NCBI RefSeq assembly: GCF_014280875.1
Contig: NZ_JACLAL010000002.1
Coordinates: 310,001-374,000, forward strand
Origin: Paenirhizobium daejeonense
GTDB lineage: Bacteria; Pseudomonadota; Alphaproteobacteria; Rhizobiales; Rhizobiaceae
Direction: 5' to 3'
DNA: 64,000 nt
Shown: piece after piece, positions 30,247 through 40,444 of the stretch
Position numbering within the stretch: position 1 is the first letter of the stretch
How the letters are laid out: each line of letters starts with the position of its first letter
Notes under the pieces: model-generated
What the model saw: the letters and a program-made list of their open reading frames with translations, nothing else
Told to the model about the DNA's origin: nothing
Databases searched by the model: none
Program-made: the position numbers and the translations under genes

Positions 30247-30673
30247 CAACGCCCCCGCAGGAAAAATGAAACATACTGACCGACTTGGAGCCGGAAGCGG
30301 ACTCAGTTGATGACCGCCTCGACCGTTGTCTTAGTAAAACGACATTAAGGTTAATGAAGCGTTTACTTTCGTTAACCAACCGGCCCCGAGCAGCCTCATT
30401 TTAACGAAATCCGCCAACGGCTTTCCGCCTGCAACACAGATTTCCCGCAGGCGGCGCTTGCAGCGCCCTGGGAAAACCAAATGCGGCAACCGAATCGGTA
30501 ACCCGCCGTTTCACAACGGAAATCTATCTCTAATGGCAACTTTATGGCCGCGTCGGACACGCTAGCATTCCATTTCTTGCGAACTTGACGCTTTACAAGA
30601 AGGAAAATTGTATTAATGAGCATGCAACCTTTCTGTAGGTTTTGTTAAGAAACTCCCGAACTGGAAACTGTAA
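30247..30673. promoter_or_regulatory. Divergent promoter region of ddl-ftsQAZ and the MHS transporter
   Basis: This 427-base stretch has no gene. It must carry the promoter for ddl (minus) and probably one for the transporter (plus). On the minus strand TAAA-N7-TTAAC (30351-30365) is one base off the CtrA consensus TTAA-N7-TTAAC, and a GGTTAA / TTAACC inverted repeat surrounds it. A structured block at 30425-30467 has two hairpins: CCGCCTGC/GCAGGCGG and GGCGCT-TGC-AGCGCC. The exact start sites are not identifiable. Confidence 0.5.
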
Positions 30674-31981
30674 ATGTCAGACGCGATATCTCCCATATCG
30701 CCGACTGCGACCACGTCTTCCGGCAACGCCGCATTGAATTCTCCCGCGCGTGTGCTGATGGCCAGTCTGGTCGGCACGACAATCGAGTTCTTCGATTTTT
30801 ATGTCTACGCAACGGCGGCCGTGCTGGTCTTCCCAACGCTGTTCTTCCCGAACAACGATCCGACCACCGCGCTGCTCGCATCCTTCGCCACCTTCTCCAT
30901 CGCTTTCTTTGCCCGCCCGCTCGGCGCCGTGGTCTTCGGCCATTTCGGCGACCGCATCGGCCGCAAGACGACACTGGTCGCAGCTCTTCTGACGATGGGC
31001 ATCTCTACCGTGGTCATCGGCCTTTTGCCGAGCTACGAGCAGATCGGTGTTGTCGCCCCGCTGCTGCTGGCGTTGTGCCGTTTTGGTCAGGGCTTCGGTC
31101 TCGGCGGTGAATGGGGCGGCGCCGTGCTGCTAGCCACCGAAAACGCTCCCGAAGGCAAGCGCAACTGGTACGCCATGTTCCCGCAACTCGGCGCTCCGGT
31201 CGGCCTGTTCCTGTCATCCGGCACGTTCTGGCTGCTGCTGCATTTCATCTCCAATGACGCCCTTCTGGCTTGGGGCTGGCGCGTTCCCTTCCTTGCCTCC
31301 ACCATATTGATCGGGCTTGGCCTTTGGGTCCGCTTCTCAATCAGCGAAACCCCGGCCTTCCAGAAGGCGATCGACACGCAGGAACGCGTGGCGGTTCCCG
31401 CTGCGGAGGTGTTCACCAAATACAAGCGCAGCCTCTTCCTCGGCACGTTCGTCGCTCTGGTCACCTTCGTGCTGTTCTACATCGGCACCGCCTGGCTGCT
31501 CTCCTACAACGTCAAGGTCCTGCAGATCCCGTTCCTCGATGCCCTGGAGATCCAGATTCTCGGCTCGGTCGTCTTCGGTATCTTCATTCCGATCACCGGC
31601 AAGATCGGTGACAAGATCGGCCGCCGCCTGTCGCTGATCCTCATTACCATCCTGATCGGCCTCTTCTCCTTCCTGCTGCCTTCGCTGCTGCAAGGTGGTG
31701 AAGGAGGCGTTGCCCTCTTCGCAGTGGTCGCCATGGCGCTGATGGGCATGACCTACGCCCTGATCGGCGCAGCACTGGCCGCGCCGTTCCCGACGAACGT
31801 CCGCTACACCGGCGCATCGCTGACCTTCAACTTCGCCGGCATCGTAGGCGCATCGCTCGCGCCTTACATCGCCACCTGGCTGCAGGCCAATTATGGCATG
31901 ACCGCCGTTGGCTTCTATCTCGGTCTCTCGGCCGTGATTACCCTGATCTGCATCCTGGCGTCGGGCCGCGAAGAAGTCTGA
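30674..31981 (+). CDS. MFS transporter, metabolite:H+ symporter (MHS) type
   Basis: The 435-residue protein has about 12 membrane helices and MHS-type motifs: TTIEFFDFYVYATAA in the first helix, GHFGDRIGRKTTLV in the first loop, RFGQGFGLGGEWGGAVLL in helix 4, and GDKIGRRLSL in the loop after helix 8. Relatives carry dicarboxylates, shikimate, proline/betaine or aromatic acids; the substrate here is not evident. It is on the strand opposite to the dcw genes and lies inside that cluster. A clear terminator follows. Confidence 0.92.
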   Translation: MSDAISPISPTATTSSGNAALNSPARVLMASLVGTTIEFFDFYVYATAAVLVFPTLFFPNNDPTTALLASFATFSIAFFARPLGAVVFGHFGDRIGRKTTLVAALLTMGISTVVIGLLPSYEQIGVVAPLLLALCRFGQGFGLGGEWGGAVLLATENAPEGKRNWYAMFPQLGAPVGLFLSSGTFWLLLHFISNDALLAWGWRVPFLASTILIGLGLWVRFSISETPAFQKAIDTQERVAVPAAEVFTKYKRSLFLGTFVALVTFVLFYIGTAWLLSYNVKVLQIPFLDALEIQILGSVVFGIFIPITGKIGDKIGRRLSLILITILIGLFSFLLPSLLQGGEGGVALFAVVAMALMGMTYALIGAALAAPFPTNVRYTGASLTFNFAGIVGASLAPYIATWLQANYGMTAVGFYLGLSAVITLICILASGREEV

Positions 31982-32003
31982 CGCGCCGAATCAAAAACGC
32001 AAG

Positions 32004-32038
32004 AAAGGCCGCGAAGCATATGCTTTAGCGGCCTTTTT
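32004..32038 (+). terminator. Rho-independent terminator after the MHS transporter
   Basis: A stem AAAGGCCGC / GCGGCCTTT with an inner AAGCAT/ATGCTT pairing is followed by TTTTTC. It starts 22 bases after the transporter stop and separates it from the metallophosphoesterase gene. Confidence 0.85.
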
Positions 32039-32118
32039 CTTGTTCACTATCCAGAGCATTTCGCCTTTTCGCATTGATTTCTGCCCGCTAAGATCGCCTT
32101 GAACGATGAGGGTTCCTG

Positions 32119-33213
32119 ATGATTTCAAGACGAGCAATGCTGAACGGACTGATGGCGTTTGGCTCCATGCAAACCTTTCCGCCGGCAGCCCGTGCCGCAT
32201 CCTCCGCGACGGACGTTACCTTCCTCGTTACCAATGACGTACATGCCTGCCGGGTCGGTGACGGACTGAGCCCCGGCTGCGCCGAAGAAGGAAAGACGGA
32301 CGAAAACCTGTTGCGCCAGATCAGGGCGCTGAATGCTATCCACGGTCAGCGCTGGCCGGACGAAATCGGCGACAGGCCTTCCTCGCTGGCCGGAGCAGGT
32401 AGCCGGATCGCCACCCCGCGCGGACTCGTCGTCTGCGGCGACGTTACAGACGATGGCGGCGGGCAAACCGCCTTACCCCGAGAAGGCGGTCAACTCCGAC
32501 AATTTTCCGAACGATACCGCCAAGGCTCAGGTCCTGACCGCATACATTATCCGGTTTATGTGGGTCTCGGTAATCACGACCTCGATCAGGACGGCAGACC
32601 GCCGGATATCGATTGGTATCGAGACGAATTGCGCGACTATGTCCGGCTGAACCACAAGCCAAGCGTATTTTTCAAGCCGCCTTATCCAGCTGACAATTAC
32701 GATGAGGCATCCGACAGCTATTCATGGAACTGGGACCGACTGCACCTCGTCCAGATGCAGCGCTTCGCCGGCGACACCGGCAAAGGCGCAGCCAGCGGCT
32801 TGCCCTGGTTGAAACAGGACCTTGCCACCTTCGCCGCCGATGGCCGGCCGGTGGTGCTGTTCCAACATTACGGCTGGGATTCATTTTCTCTGGAGAAATG
32901 GGATCCGGAGAAGAAGACCTTCGACGATGATGGCAGCGGCCCGCCCCATTGGTGGTCTGATACAGAGCGGCAGGCCTTCCTCAATACGATCCAGGGATAC
33001 AACGTGGCCGCCGTCTTTCACGGCCATGAGCACGATACGCCGATGATCTATCGCAATGCCGGGCTGGATATCGTCAAGCCTACGGCAGCCTACAAGGGGG
33101 GCTTCGGTATTGTCAGGATCACCGACCGCTTCATGGACGTCGCGCTAGCGGAAACTGCAGACGAAAAAGGCGGCGTCACTTTCGTCGCCGCCTCCAGCAA
33201 GGTTCTGGGCTGA
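32119..33213 (+). CDS. Exported calcineurin-like metallophosphoesterase
   Basis: The 364-residue protein has the five-motif metallophosphoesterase core: TNDVH (Asp-x-His), GDVTDDGG, GLGNHDLD, FQHYGWD and HGHEHDT. The N-terminus MISRRAMLNGLMAFGS followed by PPAARAA resembles a signal peptide with a twin-arginine start, so the enzyme is probably periplasmic. Substrate is unknown; phosphate-ester or nucleotide hydrolysis is only a family inference. GAGGG lies six bases before the ATG. It occupies the gap between ddl and murB and converges with murB at 16 bases' distance. Confidence 0.85.
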   Translation: MISRRAMLNGLMAFGSMQTFPPAARAASSATDVTFLVTNDVHACRVGDGLSPGCAEEGKTDENLLRQIRALNAIHGQRWPDEIGDRPSSLAGAGSRIATPRGLVVCGDVTDDGGGQTALPREGGQLRQFSERYRQGSGPDRIHYPVYVGLGNHDLDQDGRPPDIDWYRDELRDYVRLNHKPSVFFKPPYPADNYDEASDSYSWNWDRLHLVQMQRFAGDTGKGAASGLPWLKQDLATFAADGRPVVLFQHYGWDSFSLEKWDPEKKTFDDDGSGPPHWWSDTERQAFLNTIQGYNVAAVFHGHEHDTPMIYRNAGLDIVKPTAAYKGGFGIVRITDRFMDVALAETADEKGGVTFVAASSKVLG

Positions 33214-33229
33214 TATGCGCCGAGCCTGA

Positions 33230-34204
33230 TTACTCGGTCGTAACGCCCATGAACGGCTTGATCTCGCGGCCCGGCATGAAGGTGCCTAGGCGCTTGATTT
33301 CCCATTCCAGCTTGATGCCGGAATGTTCGAATACGCGCTGGCGCACGGTCTCGCCGAGATATTCGAGATCGTAGCCGGTGGCGTGGCCAATGTTGATCAT
33401 GAAATTGCAGTGCAGCGACGACATCTGCGCGCCGCCGATCATCAGGCCACGACAACCGGCCTCGTCGATCAATTCCCAAGCGGAATGCCCTTCCGGGTTC
33501 TTGAAGGTCGAGCCACCCGTCTTTTCCTTAATAGGCTGCACCGTCTCGCGGTGATGGCGCACGGCATCCATCTCAGCGCGGATCTTGGACTTCTCGTCGG
33601 GATAGCCCTCGAACACGGCACTTGTGAAGATCAGTCCTTCCGGCGCGGAAGAATGGCGGTAGCTATAGCCCATATCGGCTTTGGACAGTACATGGATGTT
33701 ACCCTGCCTGTCGACAGCCTCGACCTCGACCAGCCGGCCAGCCGTATCGCCACCGTTAGCACCCGCATTCATCCTGACAGCACCGCCGATCGAACCCGGA
33801 ATGCCGTAGAAGAAAGCGAAACCGCCAATGTTGTGGTCCATCGCCATCGCAGCGATATGCTTATCGGGGCAGATGGTGCCGGCGCGAATACGGTTCTCGC
33901 CCGCCAGTTCGACCTGACCGAAACCCTTGGCAGACAGGCGGATAACGACACCCGGAATCCCTCCATCGCGGACGAGGAGATTGGAACCGACACCAACGAC
34001 TGTCAGCGGAACCGATTCAGGAAGCAGTTTGAGGAAGGCGACGAGATCCTCCGTATCATGCGGCTGGAACATGAGTTCGGCCAGGCCGCCGGCCTGGAAC
34101 CACGTCACACGATCCATCGGCGCATCCGGGGTCAACCTACCGCGCAAACCATCAACGCCCTTGCCGAGCGAAGCCAGAAGTTTTTCTCCGTCTACCTGTT
34201 TCAT
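33230..34204 (-). CDS. murB: UDP-N-acetylenolpyruvoylglucosamine reductase
   Basis: MurB reduces UDP-GlcNAc-enolpyruvate to UDP-MurNAc using FAD and NADPH. The 324-residue protein has the FAD-binding [12 protein letters not shown] and [19 protein letters not shown] motifs and the catalytic [10 protein letters not shown] (Ser) near residue 222. Lacking the extra E. coli loop, it fits type II MurB. Its ATG overlaps the murC TGA as ATGA. It is the last gene before the plus-strand insertion in the cluster. Confidence 0.97.
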   Translation of the reverse strand: MKQVDGEKLLASLGKGVDGLRGRLTPDAPMDRVTWFQAGGLAELMFQPHDTEDLVAFLKLLPESVPLTVVGVGSNLLVRDGGIPGVVIRLSAKGFGQVELAGENRIRAGTICPDKHIAAMAMDHNIGGFAFFYGIPGSIGGAVRMNAGANGGDTAGRLVEVEAVDRQGNIHVLSKADMGYSYRHSSAPEGLIFTSAVFEGYPDEKSKIRAEMDAVRHHRETVQPIKEKTGGSTFKNPEGHSAWELIDEAGCRGLMIGGAQMSSLHCNFMINIGHATGYDLEYLGETVRQRVFEHSGIKLEWEIKRLGTFMPGREIKPFMGVTTE

Positions 34205-35622
34205 TCCGACTTTCCCGAACCCGAATAAGCTTCCAATTCCTTCGGCAGCGCCGCCGCCCAATACGTGATGCTGCCTGCACCCAACAGGACCACGAAATCG
34301 CCGGGTTGCGCAATAGCTGCGACGAGCGGCGCGAGCTGCTCCGGCGACGACAGGTAACGGGCATCACGATGTCCGCCCGATTTGATGCGGGAAACCAGCG
34401 CTTCTGCGTCGATACCTTCGATCGGATCCTCGCCCGCCGCATAGACGGGTGCCAGGAACAGCGTGTCGGCATCGTTGAAGCAGTTGGCGAAATCCTCAAA
34501 CAGGCTGGCAAGACGCGAATAACGATGCGGCTGATGCACAGCGATGATTCGGCCCTTGCAGGCTTCGCGTGCAGCCCGCAGCACGGCCTTGATCTCGACG
34601 GGGTGATGCCCGTAGTCGTCGAAGACCTGCACCCCGTTCCAGGTGCCAGTGAGTGTGAAGCGACGCTTGACGCCGCCGAAACTCGAAAGGCCTTTACGGA
34701 TCGCCTCTTCAGGAATGTCGAGACGGTTGGCGACCGCGATAGCAGCGCAAGCGTTGGAAATATTGTGACGACCCGGCATCGGCAGCTTCAGGTCCTTAAA
34801 GCTGAACACGCGGCCCGTGCGACGGCGGCGGATATCGACGTCGAAGGTCGAATGGGTACCTTCCAGGCGTACATTCGAGAAGCGGACGTCAGCCTGCGGG
34901 TTTTCACCATAGGTGATCACCTTTCGGTCCTCGATCTTGCCGACCAGAGCCTGCACTTCCGGATGATCGAGGCACATGACACCAAAGCCGTAGAACGGCA
35001 CGTTCTCCACGAATTGGCGGAAAGCGGCGCGCGCATTTTCAAATGTACCATAATAATCGAGATGCTCGGGATCTATGTTGGTGACAATCGCCACCTCGGC
35101 CGGCAACTTCAGGAAGGTGCCGTCGGACTCGTCCGCCTCAACCACCATCCACTCGCCCTCGCCCATGCGGGCGTTGGTGCCATAAGCATTGATGATGCCG
35201 CCGTTGATGACGGTCGGATCAAGCCCGCCCGCTTCGAGCAGCGCAGCGACCATCGAGGTCGTGGTCGTCTTGCCATGCGTGCCGCCGATTGCGATCGCAT
35301 TGCGGAAGCGCATCAGCTCGGCCAGCATTTCAGCCCGTCGCACGATCGGCAGCAGTTTCTCTCGCGCGGCAACCAGCTCTGGATTGGTCTTCTTGATCGC
35401 GGTCGAGACCACGACCACCTCGGCATCGCCGAGATTGGCCGCGTCGTGACCCACGAACACTTCGATACCCTTGGCGCGAAGACGCTGTACGTTCGCGCTG
35501 TCGGCCTGGTCCGACCCCTGCACCTTGTGCCCGAGATTGTGCAGCACTTCTGCAATCCCGCTCATTCCGATGCCGCCGATCCCGATAAAATGGACCAGCC
35601 CGATGGACTTCGGCATTTTCAT
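34201..35622 (-). CDS. murC: UDP-N-acetylmuramate--L-alanine ligase
   Basis: MurC adds L-alanine to UDP-MurNAc with ATP. The 473-residue enzyme has the N-terminal Rossmann motif [14 protein letters not shown] site [10 protein letters not shown] at residues 113-122, [10 protein letters not shown], the [11 protein letters not shown] motif and the C-terminal YGHHPVEI and HQPHRYSR motifs. ATG 35622 overlaps the murG stop as TGATG; AAGGGAG precedes it by about eight bases. It is translationally coupled on both sides. Confidence 0.98.
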   Translation of the reverse strand: MKMPKSIGLVHFIGIGGIGMSGIAEVLHNLGHKVQGSDQADSANVQRLRAKGIEVFVGHDAANLGDAEVVVVSTAIKKTNPELVAAREKLLPIVRRAEMLAELMRFRNAIAIGGTHGKTTTTSMVAALLEAGGLDPTVINGGIINAYGTNARMGEGEWMVVEADESDGTFLKLPAEVAIVTNIDPEHLDYYGTFENARAAFRQFVENVPFYGFGVMCLDHPEVQALVGKIEDRKVITYGENPQADVRFSNVRLEGTHSTFDVDIRRRRTGRVFSFKDLKLPMPGRHNISNACAAIAVANRLDIPEEAIRKGLSSFGGVKRRFTLTGTWNGVQVFDDYGHHPVEIKAVLRAAREACKGRIIAVHQPHRYSRLASLFEDFANCFNDADTLFLAPVYAAGEDPIEGIDAEALVSRIKSGGHRDARYLSSPEQLAPLVAAIAQPGDFVVLLGAGSITYWAAALPKELEAYSGSGKSE

Positions 35623-36740
35623 CAATTGGCTCCCTTCAAGTCGGCCACGCCCTTGCCTGCGGCAATAGCCTCAACCAGATCGGCGAGCAAGCGCGCAGCA
35701 TCCGGCTTACCAGCAGTTTTCGCAGCTTCCGCCATTTTGCCAAGCTTTTCCGGGTTCTGCATGGCCTCGCTCAACAGATGCGCAAGACGCTCGGGACTGA
35801 GTTCGGACTGGGCAATCACCTTCGCACCTCCGGTCGCGGCCAACGCGGCGGCATTCGCCGCCTGATCATGGTCCAATGCATACGGATAGGGCACAAGGAT
35901 GGACGGACGTCCGATCACCGCGAGCTCGGATACGGTGGACGCGCCAGAACGGCAGATCACCAGATGGGCCGCTGCGATCCTTGCGGCCATGTCGGTGAAG
36001 AAAGGCTGGATCTCTGCGGAGATGCCGAGCTTGCCGGAGCATGCCGTGACCCGGTCGTGATCCTCGGGCCGCGCCTGCTGCGTGACGCTCAGTCGCTTGC
36101 GCAGGTCATCGTCGAGCAGGCTGATAGCATTCGGCACGGCGGCTGAAAAATATTGCGCGCCCTGGCTTCCGCCGAAAACCACAAGACGGAACGGTTGCCC
36201 TTCCAGCGATGGCTGGTAAGTCACCGATGACGCGGCAATGACGGCAGGCCGCACGGGATTACCGGTGACCACCGTCTTGGACGCAAATACACCACCCTCA
36301 GGCAGGAAGCCGCCGGCAATCGCCTTCACTCGCGAAGCGAGCGCCTTGTTGGCACGCCCCATGACGGCATTCTGCTCATGAATGACGGTCGGGATGCCGA
36401 GACCGGCCGCGGCGAGCAAGGGCGGCACGGTGGGATAACCGCCGAAACCGACAACGGCTACGGGCTTCAGGCGCCGAATGAGCGCCTTGGCCTGCCGGAA
36501 GCCCTTCCACAGCGACAACAGAGCCTTGCCGAAAGCCACGGGGTTCTTCGATCCAATCGTCGCCGAGGCAACCGTGTGGATTGCCTCCGCCGGAAACTTG
36601 CCGGCATAACGCTCGGCGCGGCTGTCCGTCACCAGATGAACCGAGTAGCCGCGCTCGGTCAGCGTGTGCGCCAGCGCCTCGGCCGGAAACAGATGACCGC
36701 CGGTACCACCGGCGGCGAGAAGGATAATGCCCTTGGACAT
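35622..36740 (-). CDS. murG: Undecaprenyl-PP-MurNAc-pentapeptide GlcNAc transferase
   Basis: MurG transfers GlcNAc to lipid I to make lipid II on the inner face of the membrane. The 372-residue GT-B enzyme has the N-terminal glycine loop GGTGGH at residues 11-16, a second loop [11 protein letters not shown], and the UDP-GlcNAc motif [21 protein letters not shown] hydrophobic patch near residues 72-95 fits the membrane-binding face. It starts 6 bases after the ftsW stop and overlaps murC. Confidence 0.97.
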   Translation of the reverse strand: MSKGIILLAAGGTGGHLFPAEALAHTLTERGYSVHLVTDSRAERYAGKFPAEAIHTVASATIGSKNPVAFGKALLSLWKGFRQAKALIRRLKPVAVVGFGGYPTVPPLLAAAGLGIPTVIHEQNAVMGRANKALASRVKAIAGGFLPEGGVFASKTVVTGNPVRPAVIAASSVTYQPSLEGQPFRLVVFGGSQGAQYFSAAVPNAISLLDDDLRKRLSVTQQARPEDHDRVTACSGKLGISAEIQPFFTDMAARIAAAHLVICRSGASTVSELAVIGRPSILVPYPYALDHDQAANAAALAATGGAKVIAQSELSPERLAHLLSEAMQNPEKLGKMAEAAKTAGKPDAARLLADLVEAIAAGKGVADLKGAN

Positions 36741-36746
36741 GTCGTC

Positions 36747-37901
36747 TTACTCCGCGGGGACGCCGTGAGCGACCCGGAAAAGGCTGCGCTCCTGCGCCCG
36801 CTTTTCGGGTCGCCGACGCGTCAGCGCCAAAATGAACCCGGCCGTCACGCAAATCGCGATCATGGAGGAGCCGCCGTAGGAGATCAGCGGCAGGGTCATG
36901 CCCTTCGCCGGCAGCAGTTCGAGATTGACGCCGATGTTGATCATCGACTGGACGCCGATCTGCAGCACGAGGCCGGCAACCGCGAAACGGTTGAAGTCGT
37001 TGCGTTCCTTGAAGGCATGGCTGAGCCCGCGGATCACCAGGAAGGCGAAGATCGACACGAGCACCATGCAGAAGATGATACCGAACTCTTCCGCCGCGAC
37101 GGAAAAGATGAAGTCGGTGTGGCTGTCCGGGATGATCCGCTTGACGATGCCTTCGCCCGGCCCCTGTCCGAACCAGTCGCCGCGAATGATCGCCTCGCGA
37201 GCGGTATCCACCTGGAACGTATCGCCCTCGCCGGTGAGGAACCGGTCGATACGACCCGCGACGTGCGGCAGCGTAAGGTATGCGCCGAAAATGCCGGCCG
37301 CGCCGAGGCCGCCGAGCAGCGAGATCCAGAACCATGGCACGCCCGCCATGAAGAACATGCCGCCCCACACCACCGAGGTCAGAATGGTCTGTCCAAGGTC
37401 AGGCTGGGCAATCAGCAGTGCCGCAACGATGCCGAACAGGATGATGGCAAAGAGATTGCCGGGAATTTCAGGCTGGCGGGCATGTTCGGAGAACAGCCAG
37501 GCGCAGATGATGACGAAGGCCGGCTTCATGAATTCCGAAGGCTGGATGGAGATGCCCGCAATCGTGATCCAGCGCCGCGCGCCCTTGACCTCGATACCGA
37601 AGAACAGCGCGAGGATCATCATTGCCAGCGACACCGCCAGCAGCACCATGGCCGTTCGCCGGACCTGACGGGGACTGAGGAAAGACAGGCCGATCATCAC
37701 CCCGATCGCCGGCAGCATGAAGGCCGCGTGACGCTTTACGAAGTGGAAACTGTCGAGCCCCAGCCTCTCCGCAACCGCGGGCGACGCCGCGAAGGAGAGC
37801 ATGAAACCGATCCCCATCAACAGAATGAAGGTGATCATGAACAACCGGTCGATCGTCCAGAACCAGTCTGCGACGGGTCCCCTCTCCGCGCGGCTTACCA
37901 T
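36747..37901 (-). CDS. ftsW: Peptidoglycan glycosyltransferase FtsW
   Basis: FtsW is the SEDS-family glycan polymerase of the septum, working with FtsI. The 384-residue protein has about ten membrane helices. SEDS landmarks are present: the WITIAGISIQPSEFMKPAFV region, the catalytic-loop neighbourhood AQPDLGQT, IPDSHTDFIFSVAAEEFG, and a final GGSSMI helix. AGGAGG is eight bases from the ATG, overlapping the end of murD. The order murD-ftsW-murG is the usual dcw order. Confidence 0.97.
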   Translation of the reverse strand: MVSRAERGPVADWFWTIDRLFMITFILLMGIGFMLSFAASPAVAERLGLDSFHFVKRHAAFMLPAIGVMIGLSFLSPRQVRRTAMVLLAVSLAMMILALFFGIEVKGARRWITIAGISIQPSEFMKPAFVIICAWLFSEHARQPEIPGNLFAIILFGIVAALLIAQPDLGQTILTSVVWGGMFFMAGVPWFWISLLGGLGAAGIFGAYLTLPHVAGRIDRFLTGEGDTFQVDTAREAIIRGDWFGQGPGEGIVKRIIPDSHTDFIFSVAAEEFGIIFCMVLVSIFAFLVIRGLSHAFKERNDFNRFAVAGLVLQIGVQSMINIGVNLELLPAKGMTLPLISYGGSSMIAICVTAGFILALTRRRPEKRAQERSLFRVAHGVPAE

Positions 37902-37902
37902 C

Positions 37903-39312
37903 TCATTTGCCTCCTGTTGGCACGTCGACCAGCATCGTCACACCGTCCAGGGCAGCGACATGGCCGACAAAGGCATCGCCGCGCACTTCGAAGTTCTTAT
38001 ACTGGTCGAAGCTTGCGCAAGCCGGGGATAACATCACGGCAACCGGACCGCCATCGGCAGCCGAATCAGCCGCAGCATGGGCGACAGCGAGATCGAGCGT
38101 GCCGGAAATTTCATAAGGAACCGTTTCACCGAGCGTGACCGCGAAGGCGGAAGCCGCCTCGCCGATCAGATAGGCCTTGGCGATACGCGGAAAGAGAGGC
38201 GCAAGGCTGGTGATACCGCCTTCCTTGGGCAATCCGCCGGCGATCCAGTAGATCCGGTCATAGCTCGACAGCGCGGGCGCTGCCGCTTCGGCGTTAGTCG
38301 CCTTCGAATCATTAACGTAAACGACATCGCCACGACGACCCACCGGCTGCATGCGATGCTTCAGGCCGGAAAAGGACTGAAGCCCCGCCCGGACCTCGTC
38401 CGCGGACACACCAACAGCAAGGCAGGCGGCAATCGCGGCCGCTGCATTCTGGGCATTGTGAGCACCCCGCAATGTCTGGATACCGTTGAGATCGGCGAGA
38501 ACCGACGTCGCACCACCATGCGCCTCGATGATGTGATGAGCATCATTATAGAGACCGCTCGCAAGCGGTTGACGTTTGGAAATGCGAACCACCTTCCCGC
38601 CGGCCCGCTCGAGGCGGTCGGCAATCAGTTCGCTGTAGCTGTCATCCATGCCGACGATGGCCGTATCGCTGCCCGCGACCAGCCGCTCCTTGACGTCGGC
38701 ATAATGCTGGATCGTGCCATGACGGTCGAGGTGATCGGGCGTGACGTTAAGCAGGATGCCTGCGGTCGGGTTGAGCGTCGGTGAAAGATCGATCTGGTAG
38801 GACGAGCACTCGACCACGAAGAACCGACCGTCCTGCGGCGGATCGAGTGTCAGCACCGCACGGCCGATATTGCCGCCGAGCTGTGCATCGCGTCCGCTTG
38901 CGGAAAGGATATGGGCGATCAACGCCGTGGTCGTTGACTTGCCGTTCGTGCCTGTGATCGCGATGAACGGGCAATGGGGAGCATGCGCGCGACGCTCCCG
39001 CACGAAGATCTCGACATCGCCGATGATCTCTACGCCTTCGGCTCTCGCAAGCGCCACGGACCAATGCGGCTTCGGATGGGTGAGCGGCACGCCCGGCGAC
39101 AGCACGAAACTCGCGACCGATTTCCAGTCTATGTCGTGCAGGTCCCGGGTAACGATGCCCTCGCCGGCGGCCTTGGCAACGCTGTCGGGATTGTCGTCCC
39201 AGGCGATGACAGCAGCCCCGCCGGCGACAAGGGACTTGGCGGTGGCAAGACCGGAGCCGCCAAGACCGAAGAGTGCGACCTTCTTGCCCTTGAAGGTGGT
39301 GGCCGGGATCAT
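37903..39312 (-). CDS. murD: UDP-N-acetylmuramoylalanine--D-glutamate ligase
   Basis: MurD adds D-glutamate to UDP-MurNAc-L-Ala. The 469-residue protein has a Rossmann N-terminal domain ([15 protein letters not shown]), the ATP motif GTNGKSTTT at residues 121-129, [19 protein letters not shown], and the C-terminal [11 protein letters not shown] and [16 protein letters not shown] motifs that bind the growing product. The stop is one base before the ftsW start codon, and the start is 7 bases after the mraY stop. Confidence 0.97.
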   Translation of the reverse strand: MIPATTFKGKKVALFGLGGSGLATAKSLVAGGAAVIAWDDNPDSVAKAAGEGIVTRDLHDIDWKSVASFVLSPGVPLTHPKPHWSVALARAEGVEIIGDVEIFVRERRAHAPHCPFIAITGTNGKSTTTALIAHILSASGRDAQLGGNIGRAVLTLDPPQDGRFFVVECSSYQIDLSPTLNPTAGILLNVTPDHLDRHGTIQHYADVKERLVAGSDTAIVGMDDSYSELIADRLERAGGKVVRISKRQPLASGLYNDAHHIIEAHGGATSVLADLNGIQTLRGAHNAQNAAAAIAACLAVGVSADEVRAGLQSFSGLKHRMQPVGRRGDVVYVNDSKATNAEAAAPALSSYDRIYWIAGGLPKEGGITSLAPLFPRIAKAYLIGEAASAFAVTLGETVPYEISGTLDLAVAHAAADSAADGGPVAVMLSPACASFDQYKNFEVRGDAFVGHVAALDGVTMLVDVPTGGK

Positions 39313-39319
39313 CTCGGCC

Positions 39320-40420
39320 TCACCGCAGCTTCAGGGTGGAAAGGCCGAGCATGGCAAGACCGACAGCAATGATCCAGAAGCGAACCACGACCTGACTTTC
39401 CGTCCAGCCGAGCTTTTCGAAATGGTGATGGATCGGCGCCATCAGAAACACGCGCTTGCCGGTCATCTTGAAATAGCCGACCTGGATGATGACCGAGAGC
39501 GTTTCGGCAACGAACAGGCCACCGATGATCGCCATGACAATCTCATGTTTGGTGGCGACAGCAACGGAGCCGATCAGGCCGCCGAGCGCAAGCGAACCGG
39601 TGTCGCCCATGAAGATGGCAGCAGGCGGCGCATTGAACCAGAGGAAACCGAGCCCCGCCCCGATCACCGCGCCGAGCACCACGGCCAGTTCGCCGGTGCC
39701 GACCACGAAATTGATCTGCAGATAGTTGGCGAAGACCGCATTGCCTGCGACATAGGCGATCACGCCGAACGACGCCGCGGCAATCATCACCGGCACGATG
39801 GCAAGCCCGTCCAGACCGTCGGTCAGGTTGACGGCATTGCCTGCCGCGACGATCACGAACCCGCCGAACAGCACGAAGAAGATGCCGAGGTCGATCAGAA
39901 AGTCCTTGAAGAAAGGAAAGGCAATTGAGGAACCGAAGGTGGAGCCCTGCGGCGCGGACATCAGCGACGTGCTCATCATGAAATAAACAGCAATGCCGGC
40001 AATCACAAATTCGATGCCGAGGCGCGCCTTGCCAGAGAATCCCTTCTCCGTCTGCTTCGTCACCTTCAGATAGTCGTCATAGAAACCAATCGCTCCGAAG
40101 CCGAGCGTCACCAGCAGCGTGCAGACCACGTAGACGTTGGAAAGGTCGGCCCACAACAGCGACGAGACCACGATGCCGGCGAGAATCATCAGGCCACCCA
40201 TGGTCGGCGTCCCGGCTTTCTTGAAGTGGGTTTGCGGACCATCGGCGCGGATGGGCTGCCCCTTGCCCTGACGGACGCGCAGCGATGCTATCATGGCCGG
40301 CCCGAACAGGAAGACGACAAGAGCGGAAGTGAAGAGAGCAGCGCCCGTGCGGAACGTGATGTACCGGAACAGGTTGAAGAATTGAAAGTGGTTCGCGAGT
40401 TCCACAAGCCAGATCAGCAT
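39320..40420 (-). CDS. mraY: Phospho-N-acetylmuramoyl-pentapeptide transferase
   Basis: MraY attaches phospho-MurNAc-pentapeptide to undecaprenyl phosphate, forming lipid I. The 366-residue protein has about ten membrane helices. It shows the conserved acidic motifs GFYDDYLK and [10 protein letters not shown], and [12 protein letters not shown] near the C-terminus, which together bind magnesium and the nucleotide. It lies between murF (24 bases upstream) and murD. Confidence 0.98.
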   Translation of the reverse strand: MLIWLVELANHFQFFNLFRYITFRTGAALFTSALVVFLFGPAMIASLRVRQGKGQPIRADGPQTHFKKAGTPTMGGLMILAGIVVSSLLWADLSNVYVVCTLLVTLGFGAIGFYDDYLKVTKQTEKGFSGKARLGIEFVIAGIAVYFMMSTSLMSAPQGSTFGSSIAFPFFKDFLIDLGIFFVLFGGFVIVAAGNAVNLTDGLDGLAIVPVMIAAASFGVIAYVAGNAVFANYLQINFVVGTGELAVVLGAVIGAGLGFLWFNAPPAAIFMGDTGSLALGGLIGSVAVATKHEIVMAIIGGLFVAETLSVIIQVGYFKMTGKRVFLMAPIHHHFEKLGWTESQVVVRFWIIAVGLAMLGLSTLKLR

Positions 40421-40444
40421 TGGAGCCCTTTCCGAAAGCTCTTA

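Noticed and set aside
36378..38138. A 586-codon plus-strand open frame across murG, ftsW and murD
   Set aside because: It is antisense to three well-supported genes, is rich in Arg/His/Gln as expected for a shadow frame, and crosses their boundaries.
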